The notes: generated by a model not told the origin, from the sequence alone. 64,000 nucleotides of DNA from Amycolatopsis regifaucium (GCF_001613935.1 NZ_LQCI01000012.1:62001-126000), one strand, 5' to 3'. Shown: positions 26,933 to 35,410, counted from the stretch's first letter. Translations and numbers: made by a program.

Positions 26933-28108
26933 GTGAGTAATGCAGTGGAAACCGTCGGCGGGCCGACGCGGCGGGTGCGGCGGGCGCGGATCGCCATCGC
27001 CGCCATCTTCGCCGTGCACGGCGCGGTGACCGGCAGTTTCGCCACCCGGATCCCGTGGATCCAGGAACACGCGGGGATCAGCGCGGGGCAGCTCGGTCTC
27101 GCGCTCGCCTTCCCCGCCATCGGTGCCTCGCTCACCATGCCGCTCGCCGCCCGGATCGGGCACCGGCTCGGTGGCAGGCAGGGACTGCGAGTGCTGCTCG
27201 CGTATTGGACGCTGGCGCTGATCCTGCCGTCCTTGGCGGGGAACCTCTTCACCCTGTGCGTGGCGCTGTTCGTCTTCGGCACCGCGGCGGGCACCTCGGA
27301 CGTGCTGATGAACGCCCTCGGTGTCGACGTCGAGGAGAAGATGGGCAAGTCGGTCATGTCGGGACTGCACGGCATGTGGACCACGGGCGCGCTCGTCGGC
27401 TCCGCCGCCGGTGCGCTCGCCGCGCACGCCGCGCTCGACGCCCGGGTGCATCTGGCGATCGCGTCCGCCGTGCTCACCGTCGCCGGCGCGCTCATCTGCC
27501 AAGCGGTACTCGACGTCCGCAGCGCGCCTGACGAGCACCCGCCGCCGAGGTTCGCGTTGCCGCCGAAGTCGGCCGTGATCATCGGTGCCGTCGCGTTCTG
27601 CGCTGTCTTCGCCGAAGGGGCGAGCCTCGACTGGTCCGCTGTCTACCTGCGTGACGTCCTCGGCACCTCGCCCGGTATCGCGGCGGCGTCGACCACCGCG
27701 TTCACCTGCACGATGGCGGTCGCCCGCCTTTCCGGCGACGCGCTGGTGCGGCGTTTCGGCGCGGTCAAGACGGTCCGCGCGGGTGGCGCTTTCGCGACGG
27801 CGGGCGGTCTGCTGGTCGTCTTCGCCGCGCATCCGGCGATGGCGATGGCCGGGTTCGCGTTGATCGGCCTCGGTGTCTCCGTCGTCGTTCCGCTCGCCTT
27901 CGCGGCGGCCGGGCGCAGTGGTCCGACGCCGAGCCAGTCGATCGCGGGCGTCGCGACCATCACCTACTCCTCCGGGCTCGTCGCGCCGTCACTGATCGGC
28001 GGGATCGCCGACCTGACGTCGCTGACGGTGTCCTTCGGGCTGGTCACGCTGCTCGCGCTCGGCCTGGTGGCCGGCGCCGGGGTGCTCCGCTCTCGTCAGC
28101 CGAACTGA
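26933..28108 (+). CDS. MFS transporter
   Basis: A 391-residue 12-TMS major facilitator: first segment IAIAAIFAVHGAVTGSFATRIPWIQ, motif-A-like ARIGHRLGGRQGLR, and a second half with GRSGPTPSQSIAGVATITYSSG. It resembles the YbjJ/FucP-like MFS group. The divergent ROK regulator suggests a sugar or sugar derivative as substrate. I chose GTG 26933 because GGGGG precedes it; GTG 26915 would add six residues. It overlaps the 3' end of the convergent dioxygenase gene by 13 bp. Confidence 0.85.
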   Translation: MSNAVETVGGPTRRVRRARIAIAAIFAVHGAVTGSFATRIPWIQEHAGISAGQLGLALAFPAIGASLTMPLAARIGHRLGGRQGLRVLLAYWTLALILPSLAGNLFTLCVALFVFGTAAGTSDVLMNALGVDVEEKMGKSVMSGLHGMWTTGALVGSAAGALAAHAALDARVHLAIASAVLTVAGALICQAVLDVRSAPDEHPPPRFALPPKSAVIIGAVAFCAVFAEGASLDWSAVYLRDVLGTSPGIAAASTTAFTCTMAVARLSGDALVRRFGAVKTVRAGGAFATAGGLLVVFAAHPAMAMAGFALIGLGVSVVVPLAFAAAGRSGPTPSQSIAGVATITYSSGLVAPSLIGGIADLTSLTVSFGLVTLLALGLVAGAGVLRSRQPN

Positions 28109-28872
28109 AGAGAGCGCTTGGCGAGGCCGTACCAGTAGCCGTCGATCACGGTCTCGCCCTTTCCTTCGGAAGAGCTCGCGCCGAGCGAGACGAACAGCGG
28201 TGCGAAGTGCTCGATCCTGGGGTGCGCGATGGCCGCGGCGGGTGCCTTGTGCTGGAAGTCCAGCAACGCGTCGAGGTCGCCTTCGCGCAGGGTCTCCGCA
28301 CCCCAGTGATCGAATTCGCTCGACCATGCCGGCGGCGCGCCTTCGGTGCCGTCGGTCTGGCGCATCGCGCTCAGGTTGTGCGTGAAGAAGCCGCTGCCGA
28401 TGATCAGCACGCCCTCGTCACGCAGCGGCGCGAGTTTCCGGCCGAGGTCGAACAGCTCCCGCGGGTCCAGTGAAGGCATGGACACCTGCAGCACCGGGAT
28501 GTCGGCGTCCGGGTACATCTCCACGAGCGGGACATAGGCGCCGTGGTCGAGGCCGCGGTCAGGCGCGTCATGGACCGGCGTTCGGGTCGAGCGCAGGAGT
28601 TTCCGCACCTTGTCCGCGAGTTCGGGAGCGCCGGGCGCGGCGTATTTCACCTGGTAGTAGCGGTCAGGGAAGCCCCAGAAGTCGTAGACCAGCGGCACCG
28701 TGGTGGTGGCGCCGAGGGTGAGCGGCGCCTCTTCCCAGTGCGCGGAGACGACGAGGATGGCCTTGGGCTTTTCGAGGTCCGCCGACCAGGCGGCGAGTTG
28801 GCGGGTCCAGGTGGCGTCGTCGGCGAGCGGCGGCGCGCCGTGGCTGAGGTAAAGCACCGGGGTGGCGGCCAT
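28096..28872 (-). CDS. Extradiol ring-cleavage dioxygenase, DODA/YgiD type
   Basis: A 258-residue LigB-family enzyme of the 4,5-DOPA dioxygenase type, which uses non-haem Fe(II) or Zn to open catechol rings. Conserved metal and active-site segments are LYLSHGAPP (His near residue 12), VVSAHWEE, DRGLDHGAYVPL, and SGFFTHNLS. Length matches the family. The ATG at 28872 has GGAGC upstream; an ATG further upstream is in frame but not conserved. The gene is divergent from a MarR regulator with a TTGAA-N2-TTCAA palindrome between. It likely acts on an aromatic compound whose identity is unknown. Confidence 0.88.
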   Translation of the reverse strand: MAATPVLYLSHGAPPLADDATWTRQLAAWSADLEKPKAILVVSAHWEEAPLTLGATTTVPLVYDFWGFPDRYYQVKYAAPGAPELADKVRKLLRSTRTPVHDAPDRGLDHGAYVPLVEMYPDADIPVLQVSMPSLDPRELFDLGRKLAPLRDEGVLIIGSGFFTHNLSAMRQTDGTEGAPPAWSSEFDHWGAETLREGDLDALLDFQHKAPAAAIAHPRIEHFAPLFVSLGASSSEGKGETVIDGYWYGLAKRSLQFG

Positions 28873-28887
28873 GTCAGCTCCAAGTGT

Positions 28888-28899
28888 TTGAACTTTCAA
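28888..28899. promoter_or_regulatory. MarR-type palindrome upstream of the dioxygenase
   Basis: TTGAA, two bases, TTCAA, 16 bp upstream of the dioxygenase start and 61 bp before the divergent MarR gene. MarR sites are often such short AT-rich palindromes. Confidence 0.5.
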
Positions 28900-28959
28900 C
28901 TACTAGGATAGACGACGCCACCCGCCCCTGTCTTATTCCGAGGCGGGGATACTCCTCGT

Positions 28960-29424
28960 GTGAACAGCGACGCGGTGGCCGACGTGGAGCGCGCGATGAT
29001 CGCGATCCGGCGGAGTCAAGCGAGGCGTTCGCTGTCGAAGCTCGCCCGCGACCGCGCCGAATCGATGCCGGACCAGGCACTGCAGGGTCTCCTCGACGCC
29101 GTCGAAGCGGCCGGGGAGAGTGGCGAGCCCGGCACCGTCACGAGCCTCGCGGCGGCGCTGACCATCGACCAGCCGCGCGCGAGCCGCCTGGTCGCGCGGG
29201 CCGTCGACGAGGGCTTCCTCCGGCGTGAAGCCGATCAGCGTGACGGCCGCCGGGCCGTCTTGGTGCTCACCGACAGCGGGCGCGCGGCGGTGACGCGGAT
29301 GCACGAGTTCCGTCGTTCGGTGTTCGCCGAGGCGATGGCGGACTGGCCGGAAGAAGACCGGCGCGAGTTCGCCCGGCTGCTGACCGCCTTCGTCCGGAAC
29401 TACGGCGCGCTCGGCGCGAAGTAG
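28960..29424 (+). CDS. MarR-family transcriptional regulator
   Basis: A 154-residue winged-helix dimeric regulator. The DNA-binding part (about 55-110) includes [45 protein letters not shown], with the wing DQRDGRR typical of MarR. The N- and C-terminal helices dimerise. GTG start at 28960; a GATACT element lies 6 nt upstream, so leaderless transcription is possible. It is divergent from the dioxygenase gene and is its probable regulator, with an aromatic ligand likely. Confidence 0.85.
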   Translation: MNSDAVADVERAMIAIRRSQARRSLSKLARDRAESMPDQALQGLLDAVEAAGESGEPGTVTSLAAALTIDQPRASRLVARAVDEGFLRREADQRDGRRAVLVLTDSGRAAVTRMHEFRRSVFAEAMADWPEEDRREFARLLTAFVRNYGALGAK

Positions 29425-29452
29425 ACGCCCGAGCGCGCCGTCTCGTCTTTCC

Positions 29453-30646
29453 TCACTCACCGCAGAAGACCGTCTTGAGCAGCTTGTTCAGTGCCGCCGG
29501 GAAGGCCTGCGCCGGGTCGCTCGCGGCGTCCCCGCCGGTGATCGACGCGGTCAGCGTCTTGCTGCCGTCCGGCGTGCTGTACATCAGCGACCCGTAGCCG
29601 TTGAGGCCGCCGTTGTGGTTGAGGACGGTGCCGACACAGCCCGGGCCGAGGTCCTGAGTGAACTGTCCGAGGCCGTAGTAGCCATAGAGGCTTTCGCTCT
29701 GCGGGTGCGTCTTGCGCATCTCCGCCAGGAGCGTGGCCGGGAGAAGCTTGCCGCTCTGGAGCGCGGAGAAATAGGTCTGGAGATCCTTGGTCGTCGAGAT
29801 CATGTCCCCCGCGCTGGAGATCCAGGACGGGTTCTGGTGGGTGACGTCGACCGTCTTCCACTGACCGGCGTTTTCATAGCGGTAGTAGGCGTGGGCGTAC
29901 GGCTTGGGCATCCCCGGCCAGGCATTCGGCGACAAGGTGTCCCGCAACTTGAGCGGTCGCACGATCCGTCGGTCGAGCTCGATGGCGAAGGAGTGGCCGG
30001 TGAGCTTTTCGACCAGCAACCTGGCGACCACGTAGTTGGTGTTGGAATAGCTCCAGCTCGCCCCCGGCTCGAACAGCAGCGGTTTGGCCACCGACAGACG
30101 CACCAGCTCCTCGGGCCGGTAGGTGTGGAAGCGCTTGTCCACCCATTCCTGGCCGGACCATGGGATTCCCGGCGTGACCGTCCCGTCCGGGTAGTACTGG
30201 CCGGTGTGGTTGAACAGACCGCTGGTGTGCTGCAGCAGCATGCGCACGGTGATTCGCCGGTCCAGCCCGAACTGCGGCAGGAAGCCCGCGACCGGGGTGT
30301 CCAACCCGATCCTGCCTTCGGCGACCAGCTGCAGCACCAGCGTCGCGGTGAAGTTCTTGGTCGTGCTGCCGACCCGGAAGTGGCCGTTGGTCGGCGGCTT
30401 CGCCGTTCCGCCCAGCTCGCGCACCCCGGCGCTGCCGGTCCACTCGCCCCGCTCGTCGCGCACCCGCAGCTGCATCCCGCCGAAACCGGCGTCGACGAAT
30501 TCCTGGGCGGCGCGCTGCAGCTCCGGCCGATGCTGCCCGGCGGCGGCCGTCGGCGCGGCCACTCCGGCCAGCAGGGTGACACCCAGCGCCGTGATCCCCA
30601 CTCGCCGGAGGATTCCGTTCTTCGTACCCCTCAGTGACTTGGTCAT
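29453..30646 (-). CDS. Secreted serine hydrolase (class C beta-lactamase / D-Ala-D-Ala carboxypeptidase fold)
   Basis: A 397-residue exported protein. The signal peptide (about 1-36) ends near PTAAAG. The catalytic SxxK is STTK (94-97), the second motif YSN (200-202), and the KTG equivalent HNG (344-346), as in Streptomyces R61 DD-carboxypeptidase-like and esterase members of the family. It could trim peptidoglycan peptides or hydrolyse esters or beta-lactams; the motifs do not separate these. The ATG at 30646 gives a normal signal peptide; an upstream GTG in frame is less likely. Convergent with the MarR gene. Confidence 0.88.
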   Translation of the reverse strand: MTKSLRGTKNGILRRVGITALGVTLLAGVAAPTAAAGQHRPELQRAAQEFVDAGFGGMQLRVRDERGEWTGSAGVRELGGTAKPPTNGHFRVGSTTKNFTATLVLQLVAEGRIGLDTPVAGFLPQFGLDRRITVRMLLQHTSGLFNHTGQYYPDGTVTPGIPWSGQEWVDKRFHTYRPEELVRLSVAKPLLFEPGASWSYSNTNYVVARLLVEKLTGHSFAIELDRRIVRPLKLRDTLSPNAWPGMPKPYAHAYYRYENAGQWKTVDVTHQNPSWISSAGDMISTTKDLQTYFSALQSGKLLPATLLAEMRKTHPQSESLYGYYGLGQFTQDLGPGCVGTVLNHNGGLNGYGSLMYSTPDGSKTLTASITGGDAASDPAQAFPAALNKLLKTVFCGE

Positions 30647-30706
30647 GGTGACCACGTTCGCGTGCCGCGCTGACACGGGGCAGTCACCGCGCTGACACGG
30701 CCTCCG

Positions 30707-31387
30707 TCAGCCGGAGAAGCGGGCTTCGATGCCGTCGAGGAGGAAGTCGAGGCCGATCCGGAAGGTCTGGTCGGCGTCCAGGTGGACGGCGTCGCGCACC
30801 ACCGTCTCCAAGGCCGGAAACCGGCCGGTGGCGAAGGTCCGTTCCAGATAGGGTCCGTGCGCGCTTTGCCATCGCTTCTCGTCCATCCCGGTGGCCCGTT
30901 CGGCACGGCGCTCGGCGATCTCGCGGCGCACCGCACCGATCACGTACGAGTTGACCGCGGAGACCACCGGCATCTTGGCGTCCACGCCGACGTCGTCCAG
31001 CGCGGCCAGCACTATCTCCCCGCCTGCCAGCGCGTTCGGTCCGAGCCGGGGCCTGCCGCCGAGGAGGTCGGCGAGCCATTCGTGCTGGTGGGCGACGTGC
31101 CGGGTGCTTTCGGCGAGAGACCGCAGCACCTCTCGCCAGTGGTCTCCGGTGGGCCGGATCTCCGCGTGGACGGCGTCCACCATGAGGTCGAGCAGCTCCT
31201 CCTTGCTCGCGATGTAGCCGTACAGCCGCATCGGGCCGACGTCCAAGGCGGCGGCGACCTTGCGCAACGACACCGCTTCGAGGCCGTCCGCGTCGGCCAG
31301 CCGGATCGCCGCTCGGACGATCCGCTCCCGGCTCAGCGAGGCCGGGGCCGGACGACTAGGCGGTTCCGGCCTTTCCCACACCAACAT
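30707..31387 (-). CDS. TetR-family regulator of the adjacent FAD monooxygenase
   Basis: A 226-residue protein with an N-terminal helix-turn-helix (about residues 20-65; IVRAAIRLADADGLEAVSLRKVAAALDVGPMRLYGYIASKEELL) and the TetR_C-type C-terminal domain of tetracycline-repressor-like proteins. The 69-bp divergent gap to the monooxygenase holds two palindromes of the same type, so it very likely represses both genes. The ATG at 31387 has TATTGT 7 nt upstream and no Shine-Dalgarno. Confidence 0.88.
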   Translation of the reverse strand: MLVWERPEPPSRPAPASLSRERIVRAAIRLADADGLEAVSLRKVAAALDVGPMRLYGYIASKEELLDLMVDAVHAEIRPTGDHWREVLRSLAESTRHVAHQHEWLADLLGGRPRLGPNALAGGEIVLAALDDVGVDAKMPVVSAVNSYVIGAVRREIAERRAERATGMDEKRWQSAHGPYLERTFATGRFPALETVVRDAVHLDADQTFRIGLDFLLDGIEARFSG

Positions 31388-31394
31388 GGCGCTG

Positions 31395-31400
31395 ACAATA
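31395..31400 (-). promoter_or_regulatory. Leaderless-type -10 element of the TetR gene
   Basis: TATTGT on the minus strand, 7 nt before the ATG and 12 bp from the nearer operator. Confidence 0.45.
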
Positions 31401-31412
31401 CAACGCATCAGT

Positions 31413-31443
31413 CGATACACTGTATCGACTGATACAGTGTATC
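31413..31443. promoter_or_regulatory. Twin TetR operators
   Basis: CGATACA-C-TGTATCG (31413-31427) and GATACA-G-TGTATC (31431-31443). The two palindromes are centred 17 bp apart. The second ends 13 bp before the monooxygenase start, leaving room only for its Shine-Dalgarno. Confidence 0.8.
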
Positions 31444-31456
31444 GAGGAGGCGCGAC

Positions 31457-32566
31457 ATGTCCATCACCATCGTCGGAGCAGGTCTGGGTGGCTTGGCGCT
31501 TGCCAGGGTGCTGCACGTGAACGGCATCGAAGCCGTCGTCTACGAACGCGAACCCTCCCGCGACGCGCGCGGTCAGGGCGGCATGCTCGACATCCACTCC
31601 GGCCAGCGTGCGTTGCGCGACGCAGGACTGATCGACCAGTTCCACGAGATCGCCCGCGGTGAAGGGCAGGACATGCGTCTTCTCCAGCCCGACGGCACTT
31701 TGCTGCTCCAAGAGGACACACCCGACGACGCCCCGCTCGCCCGGCCCGAGGTCGACCGCGCCGATCTGCGCGACCTGCTGCTGGATTCCCTCCCCGAAGG
31801 CGTGGTGCGCTGGGGACACGCGTTCGAATCCGCCGAAAACGGCCGGTTGCGCTTCGCCGATGGCACGAGCGCGACCGGTGACCTGCTGGTCGGTGCGGAC
31901 GGCGCCCAGTCCCGGGTCCGGCCGCTGGTCACCGACGCCCGCCCGGCGCATCTCGGCCAGAACGTCGTCGAGGTCGGCATTCCCGACATCGACCACACCC
32001 GTCCCGACCTCGCGGCGATGGTCGGACGCGGCAACTACTGGGTGCTGGGCGACGGAGTGTCCCTGGGCGCGCAGCGCAACGGTGACGGCCGCGTCCGGAT
32101 CGGCATCAGCTTCTACCACACCGGCGAAGACTGGCTCGCCACCAGCGGCATCCCCTTCGACGACCCGGCCGCCGCCCGAGCGCGGCTGCTCGATCTGCTC
32201 GACGGCTGGCACCCCCGGATCACCGCGCTGATCGAGGCCTGCGACGACCTGATCGTGCCGAGGTCGATCAGTGCGCTTCCGGTCGGCCTGACCTGGCCGT
32301 CGACCCCGGGCGTCACCCTGATCGGCGATGCCGCGCATCTGATGCCGCCGGTGGGCGAGGGGGCCAACATGGCGCTGCTCGACGGTGCTCTGCTCGGTCT
32401 CGCGCTGGCCGCGCATCGGGACGACTTCCCGACCGCGGTGAAGGAATACGAACGCGAGATGTTCGAACGGACCAGCGCCGCCGCCCGCATGTCCGCGGAC
32501 ATGCAGGAACTGCTGATGTCGCCCGACGCCGCCCAGAGACTGCTCGCGTTCTTCCAGCCCGGCTGA
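31457..32566 (+). CDS. FAD-dependent monooxygenase, TetX-like
   Basis: A 369-residue flavoprotein of the PHBH/TetX class. It has the FAD-binding GAGLGGLALARVL (7-19), the second dinucleotide element near DLLVGADGAQSRVR, and GDAAHLMPPVGEGANMAL (from residue 290). These enzymes hydroxylate aromatic or polyketide substrates with NADPH and O2; TetX inactivates tetracyclines. Control by a divergent TetR-type repressor supports a role against, or in modification of, a small aromatic molecule, but tetracycline itself is not shown. GAGGAGG lies 7 bp before the ATG. Confidence 0.88.
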   Translation: MSITIVGAGLGGLALARVLHVNGIEAVVYEREPSRDARGQGGMLDIHSGQRALRDAGLIDQFHEIARGEGQDMRLLQPDGTLLLQEDTPDDAPLARPEVDRADLRDLLLDSLPEGVVRWGHAFESAENGRLRFADGTSATGDLLVGADGAQSRVRPLVTDARPAHLGQNVVEVGIPDIDHTRPDLAAMVGRGNYWVLGDGVSLGAQRNGDGRVRIGISFYHTGEDWLATSGIPFDDPAAARARLLDLLDGWHPRITALIEACDDLIVPRSISALPVGLTWPSTPGVTLIGDAAHLMPPVGEGANMALLDGALLGLALAAHRDDFPTAVKEYEREMFERTSAAARMSADMQELLMSPDAAQRLLAFFQPG

Positions 32567-32679
32567 AGTCACGCCCGCGGTTCGCCGAGCGGCTCGGCGA
32601 CGTACTCCGGCCGCATCGGCCGTTCATCGAGGAGGTACGGGTGACGGCCCTGGTCGGCCGGATTCGCTGAGCCGGCGCC

Positions 32680-34113
32680 CTAGTCGTGCGAGAGGTCGAC
32701 GAACCGGCTGTAGTGCAGCTGGTGCGCGACGGTGATCGTCGCCGTCGGCCCGGCACGGTGCTTCGCGATGATCAGGTCCGCTTCACCGGCGCGCGGGTCG
32801 TCCCGTTCCCAGGCGTCGGGGCGGTTCACCAGGATGACGAGGTCGGCGTCCTGCTCCAGCGAACCGGACTCACGGAGGTCGGACAGCATCGGACGCTTGT
32901 CGGTCCGCTGCTCGGGACCACGGTTCAGCTGACTGATCGCGATCACCGGGACCTCGATCTCCTTCGCGAGCAGCTTCATCTGCCGTGAGAACTCCGAGAC
33001 CTCCTGCTGCCGGGACTCGACGCGTTTGCCCGAGGTCATCAGCTGCAGATAGTCGAGGACGACGAGTTTGAGGTCGTTGCGCTGCTTGAGCCGCCGGGCC
33101 TTCGCGCGGATCTCCATCATCGTCATGTTCGGTGAGTCGTCGACGAACAGCGGCGCCTCGGAGACCTCGCTCATCCGGCGCGCGAGCCGCGTCCAGTCGT
33201 CGTCGGACATCTTGCCACCGCGCATATCCGCCAGCCGGATCCGGGCCTCGGCCGAGAGCATGCGCATGACGATCTCGGTCCTGCTCATTTCCAGGGAGAA
33301 GATGACGCTGGTCAGACCGTGCTTGATGGACGCCGAGCGGGCGAAATCCAGTCCTAGCGTCGATTTCCCGACACCGGGCCGCGCGGCGACGATGATCATC
33401 TGTCCTGGGTGCAGCCCGTTGGTCAGATCGTCGAAGTCGGCGAAGCCGGTCGGGATGCCCTGCGACTGCCCGCCGCGCGACGCGATCGCGTCGATCTCGT
33501 CCATGGTCGGCTGGAGCAGTTCTTCCAGCGCGACGTAGTCCTCGCTGGTGCGCCGCTCGGTGACGTCGTAGATCGCGGCCTGCGCGCGGTCGACGACCTC
33601 GTCGATGTTCGCGCCGTCGGCCGCGGCCGCGCCGTAGCCGTACTGCACGATCCGCGTGCCCGCCTCGACCAGGCGCCGCAGCACCGCCTTCTCCGAGACG
33701 ATCTCCGCGTAGTACCCGGCGTTCGCCGCCGTCGGCACCGTCGCGATCAGGGTGTGCAGGTACGGGGCGCCGCCGACGCGGCCGAGTTCGCCACGGCGTT
33801 CCAGCTCGGCGGAGACGGTGATCGGGTCCGCGGGTTCGCCGCGTCCGTAGAGGTCGAGGATGACGTCGTAGATCGCCTGGTGCGCGGGCCGGTAGAAATC
33901 GTCGGGGCCGAGGGCTTCGATGACGTCGGCGACGGCGTCCTTCGACAGCAGCATGCCGCCGAGCACGGACTGCTCGGCCGCGATGTCCTGCGGCGGCTGG
34001 CGGTCGTATTCACCGCCACGCGGCCCGGGGTCGCTGGGACCCGGGTCGGACTCCGCGTACATCGGATTGCGGTCGTCGGTCAGCGCCACCGCTGCTGCCA
34101 CCTCCTCAGGCAT
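32680..34113 (-). CDS. dnaB: Replicative DNA helicase DnaB
   Basis: A 477-residue ring helicase that unwinds DNA at the replication fork. The N-terminal domain (DIAAEQSVLGGMLLS...) is followed by the RecA-like ATPase with Walker A ARPGVGKST (244-252), Walker B LKLVVLDYLQLM, and the DnaB motif SLEMSRTEIVMRML. No intein interrupts it, unlike several mycobacterial dnaB genes. ATG at 34113 is used here; a GTG at 34089, 11 bases after GAGGAGG, is a real alternative. A cluster of DnaA boxes lies 190-400 bp upstream. The reading frame stays open for 36 coding-like codons beyond its TAG. Confidence 0.97.
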   Translation of the reverse strand: MPEEVAAAVALTDDRNPMYAESDPGPSDPGPRGGEYDRQPPQDIAAEQSVLGGMLLSKDAVADVIEALGPDDFYRPAHQAIYDVILDLYGRGEPADPITVSAELERRGELGRVGGAPYLHTLIATVPTAANAGYYAEIVSEKAVLRRLVEAGTRIVQYGYGAAAADGANIDEVVDRAQAAIYDVTERRTSEDYVALEELLQPTMDEIDAIASRGGQSQGIPTGFADFDDLTNGLHPGQMIIVAARPGVGKSTLGLDFARSASIKHGLTSVIFSLEMSRTEIVMRMLSAEARIRLADMRGGKMSDDDWTRLARRMSEVSEAPLFVDDSPNMTMMEIRAKARRLKQRNDLKLVVLDYLQLMTSGKRVESRQQEVSEFSRQMKLLAKEIEVPVIAISQLNRGPEQRTDKRPMLSDLRESGSLEQDADLVILVNRPDAWERDDPRAGEADLIIAKHRAGPTATITVAHQLHYSRFVDLSHD

Positions 34114-34300
34114 CGAACACGCGTTCGATTATGCCAGAATTTCCCCGGTCGGTCCCCTGTGCTCGCCGTCCGCCCTCCCGCGGCTCCCCGAGCTCCCCTG
34201 CGTTCATCTTCGGACCCGTCGGCAGCAACACTGCGTACTGGCCCGGCGGGCACGGTAGGCCCCCCGAAAGGACCAGCGCAATTTCGCCTGGGGACCGCCC

Positions 34301-34514
34301 TGTGGACAACCTGGGGATGACTGCGGGCATCCCTTCACAGGTGACCCAAAGCCTGTGTACAACTTGTGGGCAACGGTGGAAGGGTCTGACAAAACCGCTG
34401 GTCAGAGCCTGTGTACATACTGTGGAGAACTTTATTCAAATCCGTCCGGCGTGTCGGGCAAAACCCGTCGTTCGGCGTGTCGCACGGCAGCGCACAGGGG
34501 TGCCCTGTGGATGA
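34301..34514. promoter_or_regulatory. DnaA-box cluster upstream of dnaB (within 450-bp non-coding region)
   Basis: Six same-orientation 9-mers read TGTGGACAA (34301), TGTGTACAA (34354), TGTGGGCAA (34365), TGTGTACAT (34410), TGTGGAGAA (34421) and TGTGGATGA (34506). Reversed, the first is the exact TTGTCCACA box, and TTCTCCACA and TCATCCACA fit the looser Streptomyces consensus; the other three differ by one or two bases. An AT-rich TTTATTCAAA follows the fifth. The whole gap 34114-34563 holds no gene. It is likely a DnaA-responsive dnaB promoter or a DnaA-titrating site. Confidence 0.65.
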
Positions 34515-34563
34515 ATGCTACGCACGGTAGAGGGCCCACCCGCGGGGCGGACCGGCATGTGCC

Positions 34564-35361
34564 TCAGGACGCGAACAACCTGCCCTGTGCGCTCCGTAGT
34601 CGTTCTCCGAGAATCTGCTGGTCGGCGGGTGTGAAGGCGATCCTCGGCTCGCCACTCCCCGGTACCTCTTCGGTCAGCCACCGGCCCTCGGACGTATCGA
34701 TGTAGTTCACCGGGCGTTCGATCCGCTGCCGCGCGCCGCTCCGGCCGCGAGCGGCGACATAAAGGCTGCCGCTGCCCAATCGGCGTAGCGCGAGGATGCG
34801 GCGAAGCTCGTCGGCCTCCTGGCTGCCGGCGCTCTGCCGTCCGCTGCGAAGCACCTCGAAGCCCTCGTCCTGCGCCGTCGACGACGAACGCGGCGCTTCG
34901 ATCTCGCTCTTCGGGACGGCGATCGGGCGTCCGCGTCCCGGCGCGAGCTTCGGGATCTGGTCGAGGAACTCGGTGAGCAGCTCCTCGGGCCGCACCGAAG
35001 CGAGCGCGATGCCGTCGTGTTCGCTGTGCCGGGCGAGTACGAACCCCTCCCCGCCACTGCTGCCCGCCAGCAGGGTGAAGCTCAGCGCCTTGCCCTCGAA
35101 TCCGCCGTCGACCCAGCCGTAGTACTCCAGGGACGGCCTGGCGATGGCTTCGAGCGTCGCCTTGAATCCGGGGTGCAATCCCCTGGCGCCGAAGAGGCCC
35201 TGGCTCGCCAGTTCCTCGTTGGCCCGTTCGTCCTCGGTCCGCTGCGCGTCCTCGCTGTACCAGGTCGGTGTTTCCGACAGGATCGTGTGCGGTTCGCCGC
35301 CTCGGCGGCGGATCAGCGTGATGAGGGTGCCGGTCGTGATCGTGACCTGCTTGTCCAGCAC
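34564..35361 (-). CDS. EspG-family ESX secretion-associated protein
   Basis: A 265-residue protein matching the EspG family, cytosolic chaperones that bind PE/PPE-type T7SS substrates. Recognisable features are the LASQGLFGARGLHPGFKATLEAIARPSLEYYGWVDGG-type central region, two similar alpha/beta halves, and a C-terminal region ending with helical LGERLRSAQG. GTG start at 35361 behind GGGGG. It lies downstream of three T7SS-related genes on the same strand, separated from them by a terminator hairpin. It probably escorts the WXG proteins encoded upstream. Confidence 0.85.
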   Translation of the reverse strand: MLDKQVTITTGTLITLIRRRGGEPHTILSETPTWYSEDAQRTEDERANEELASQGLFGARGLHPGFKATLEAIARPSLEYYGWVDGGFEGKALSFTLLAGSSGGEGFVLARHSEHDGIALASVRPEELLTEFLDQIPKLAPGRGRPIAVPKSEIEAPRSSSTAQDEGFEVLRSGRQSAGSQEADELRRILALRRLGSGSLYVAARGRSGARQRIERPVNYIDTSEGRWLTEEVPGSGEPRIAFTPADQQILGERLRSAQGRLFAS

Positions 35362-35410
35362 CGGAACTGCCCCCTAGTCGTTCATGTTCGTTCAGCCCGG
35401 AACAAGACAA

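Noticed and set aside
32680..34113. Possible intein in dnaB, as known in mycobacteria
   Set aside because: The protein is 477 residues, with an uninterrupted Walker A region and DnaB motifs.
34114..34563. The DnaA-box cluster as the chromosomal origin oriC
   Set aside because: Actinobacterial oriC normally lies between dnaA and dnaN, neither of which is here, and only about six boxes are present rather than the ~20 typical of Streptomyces origins.
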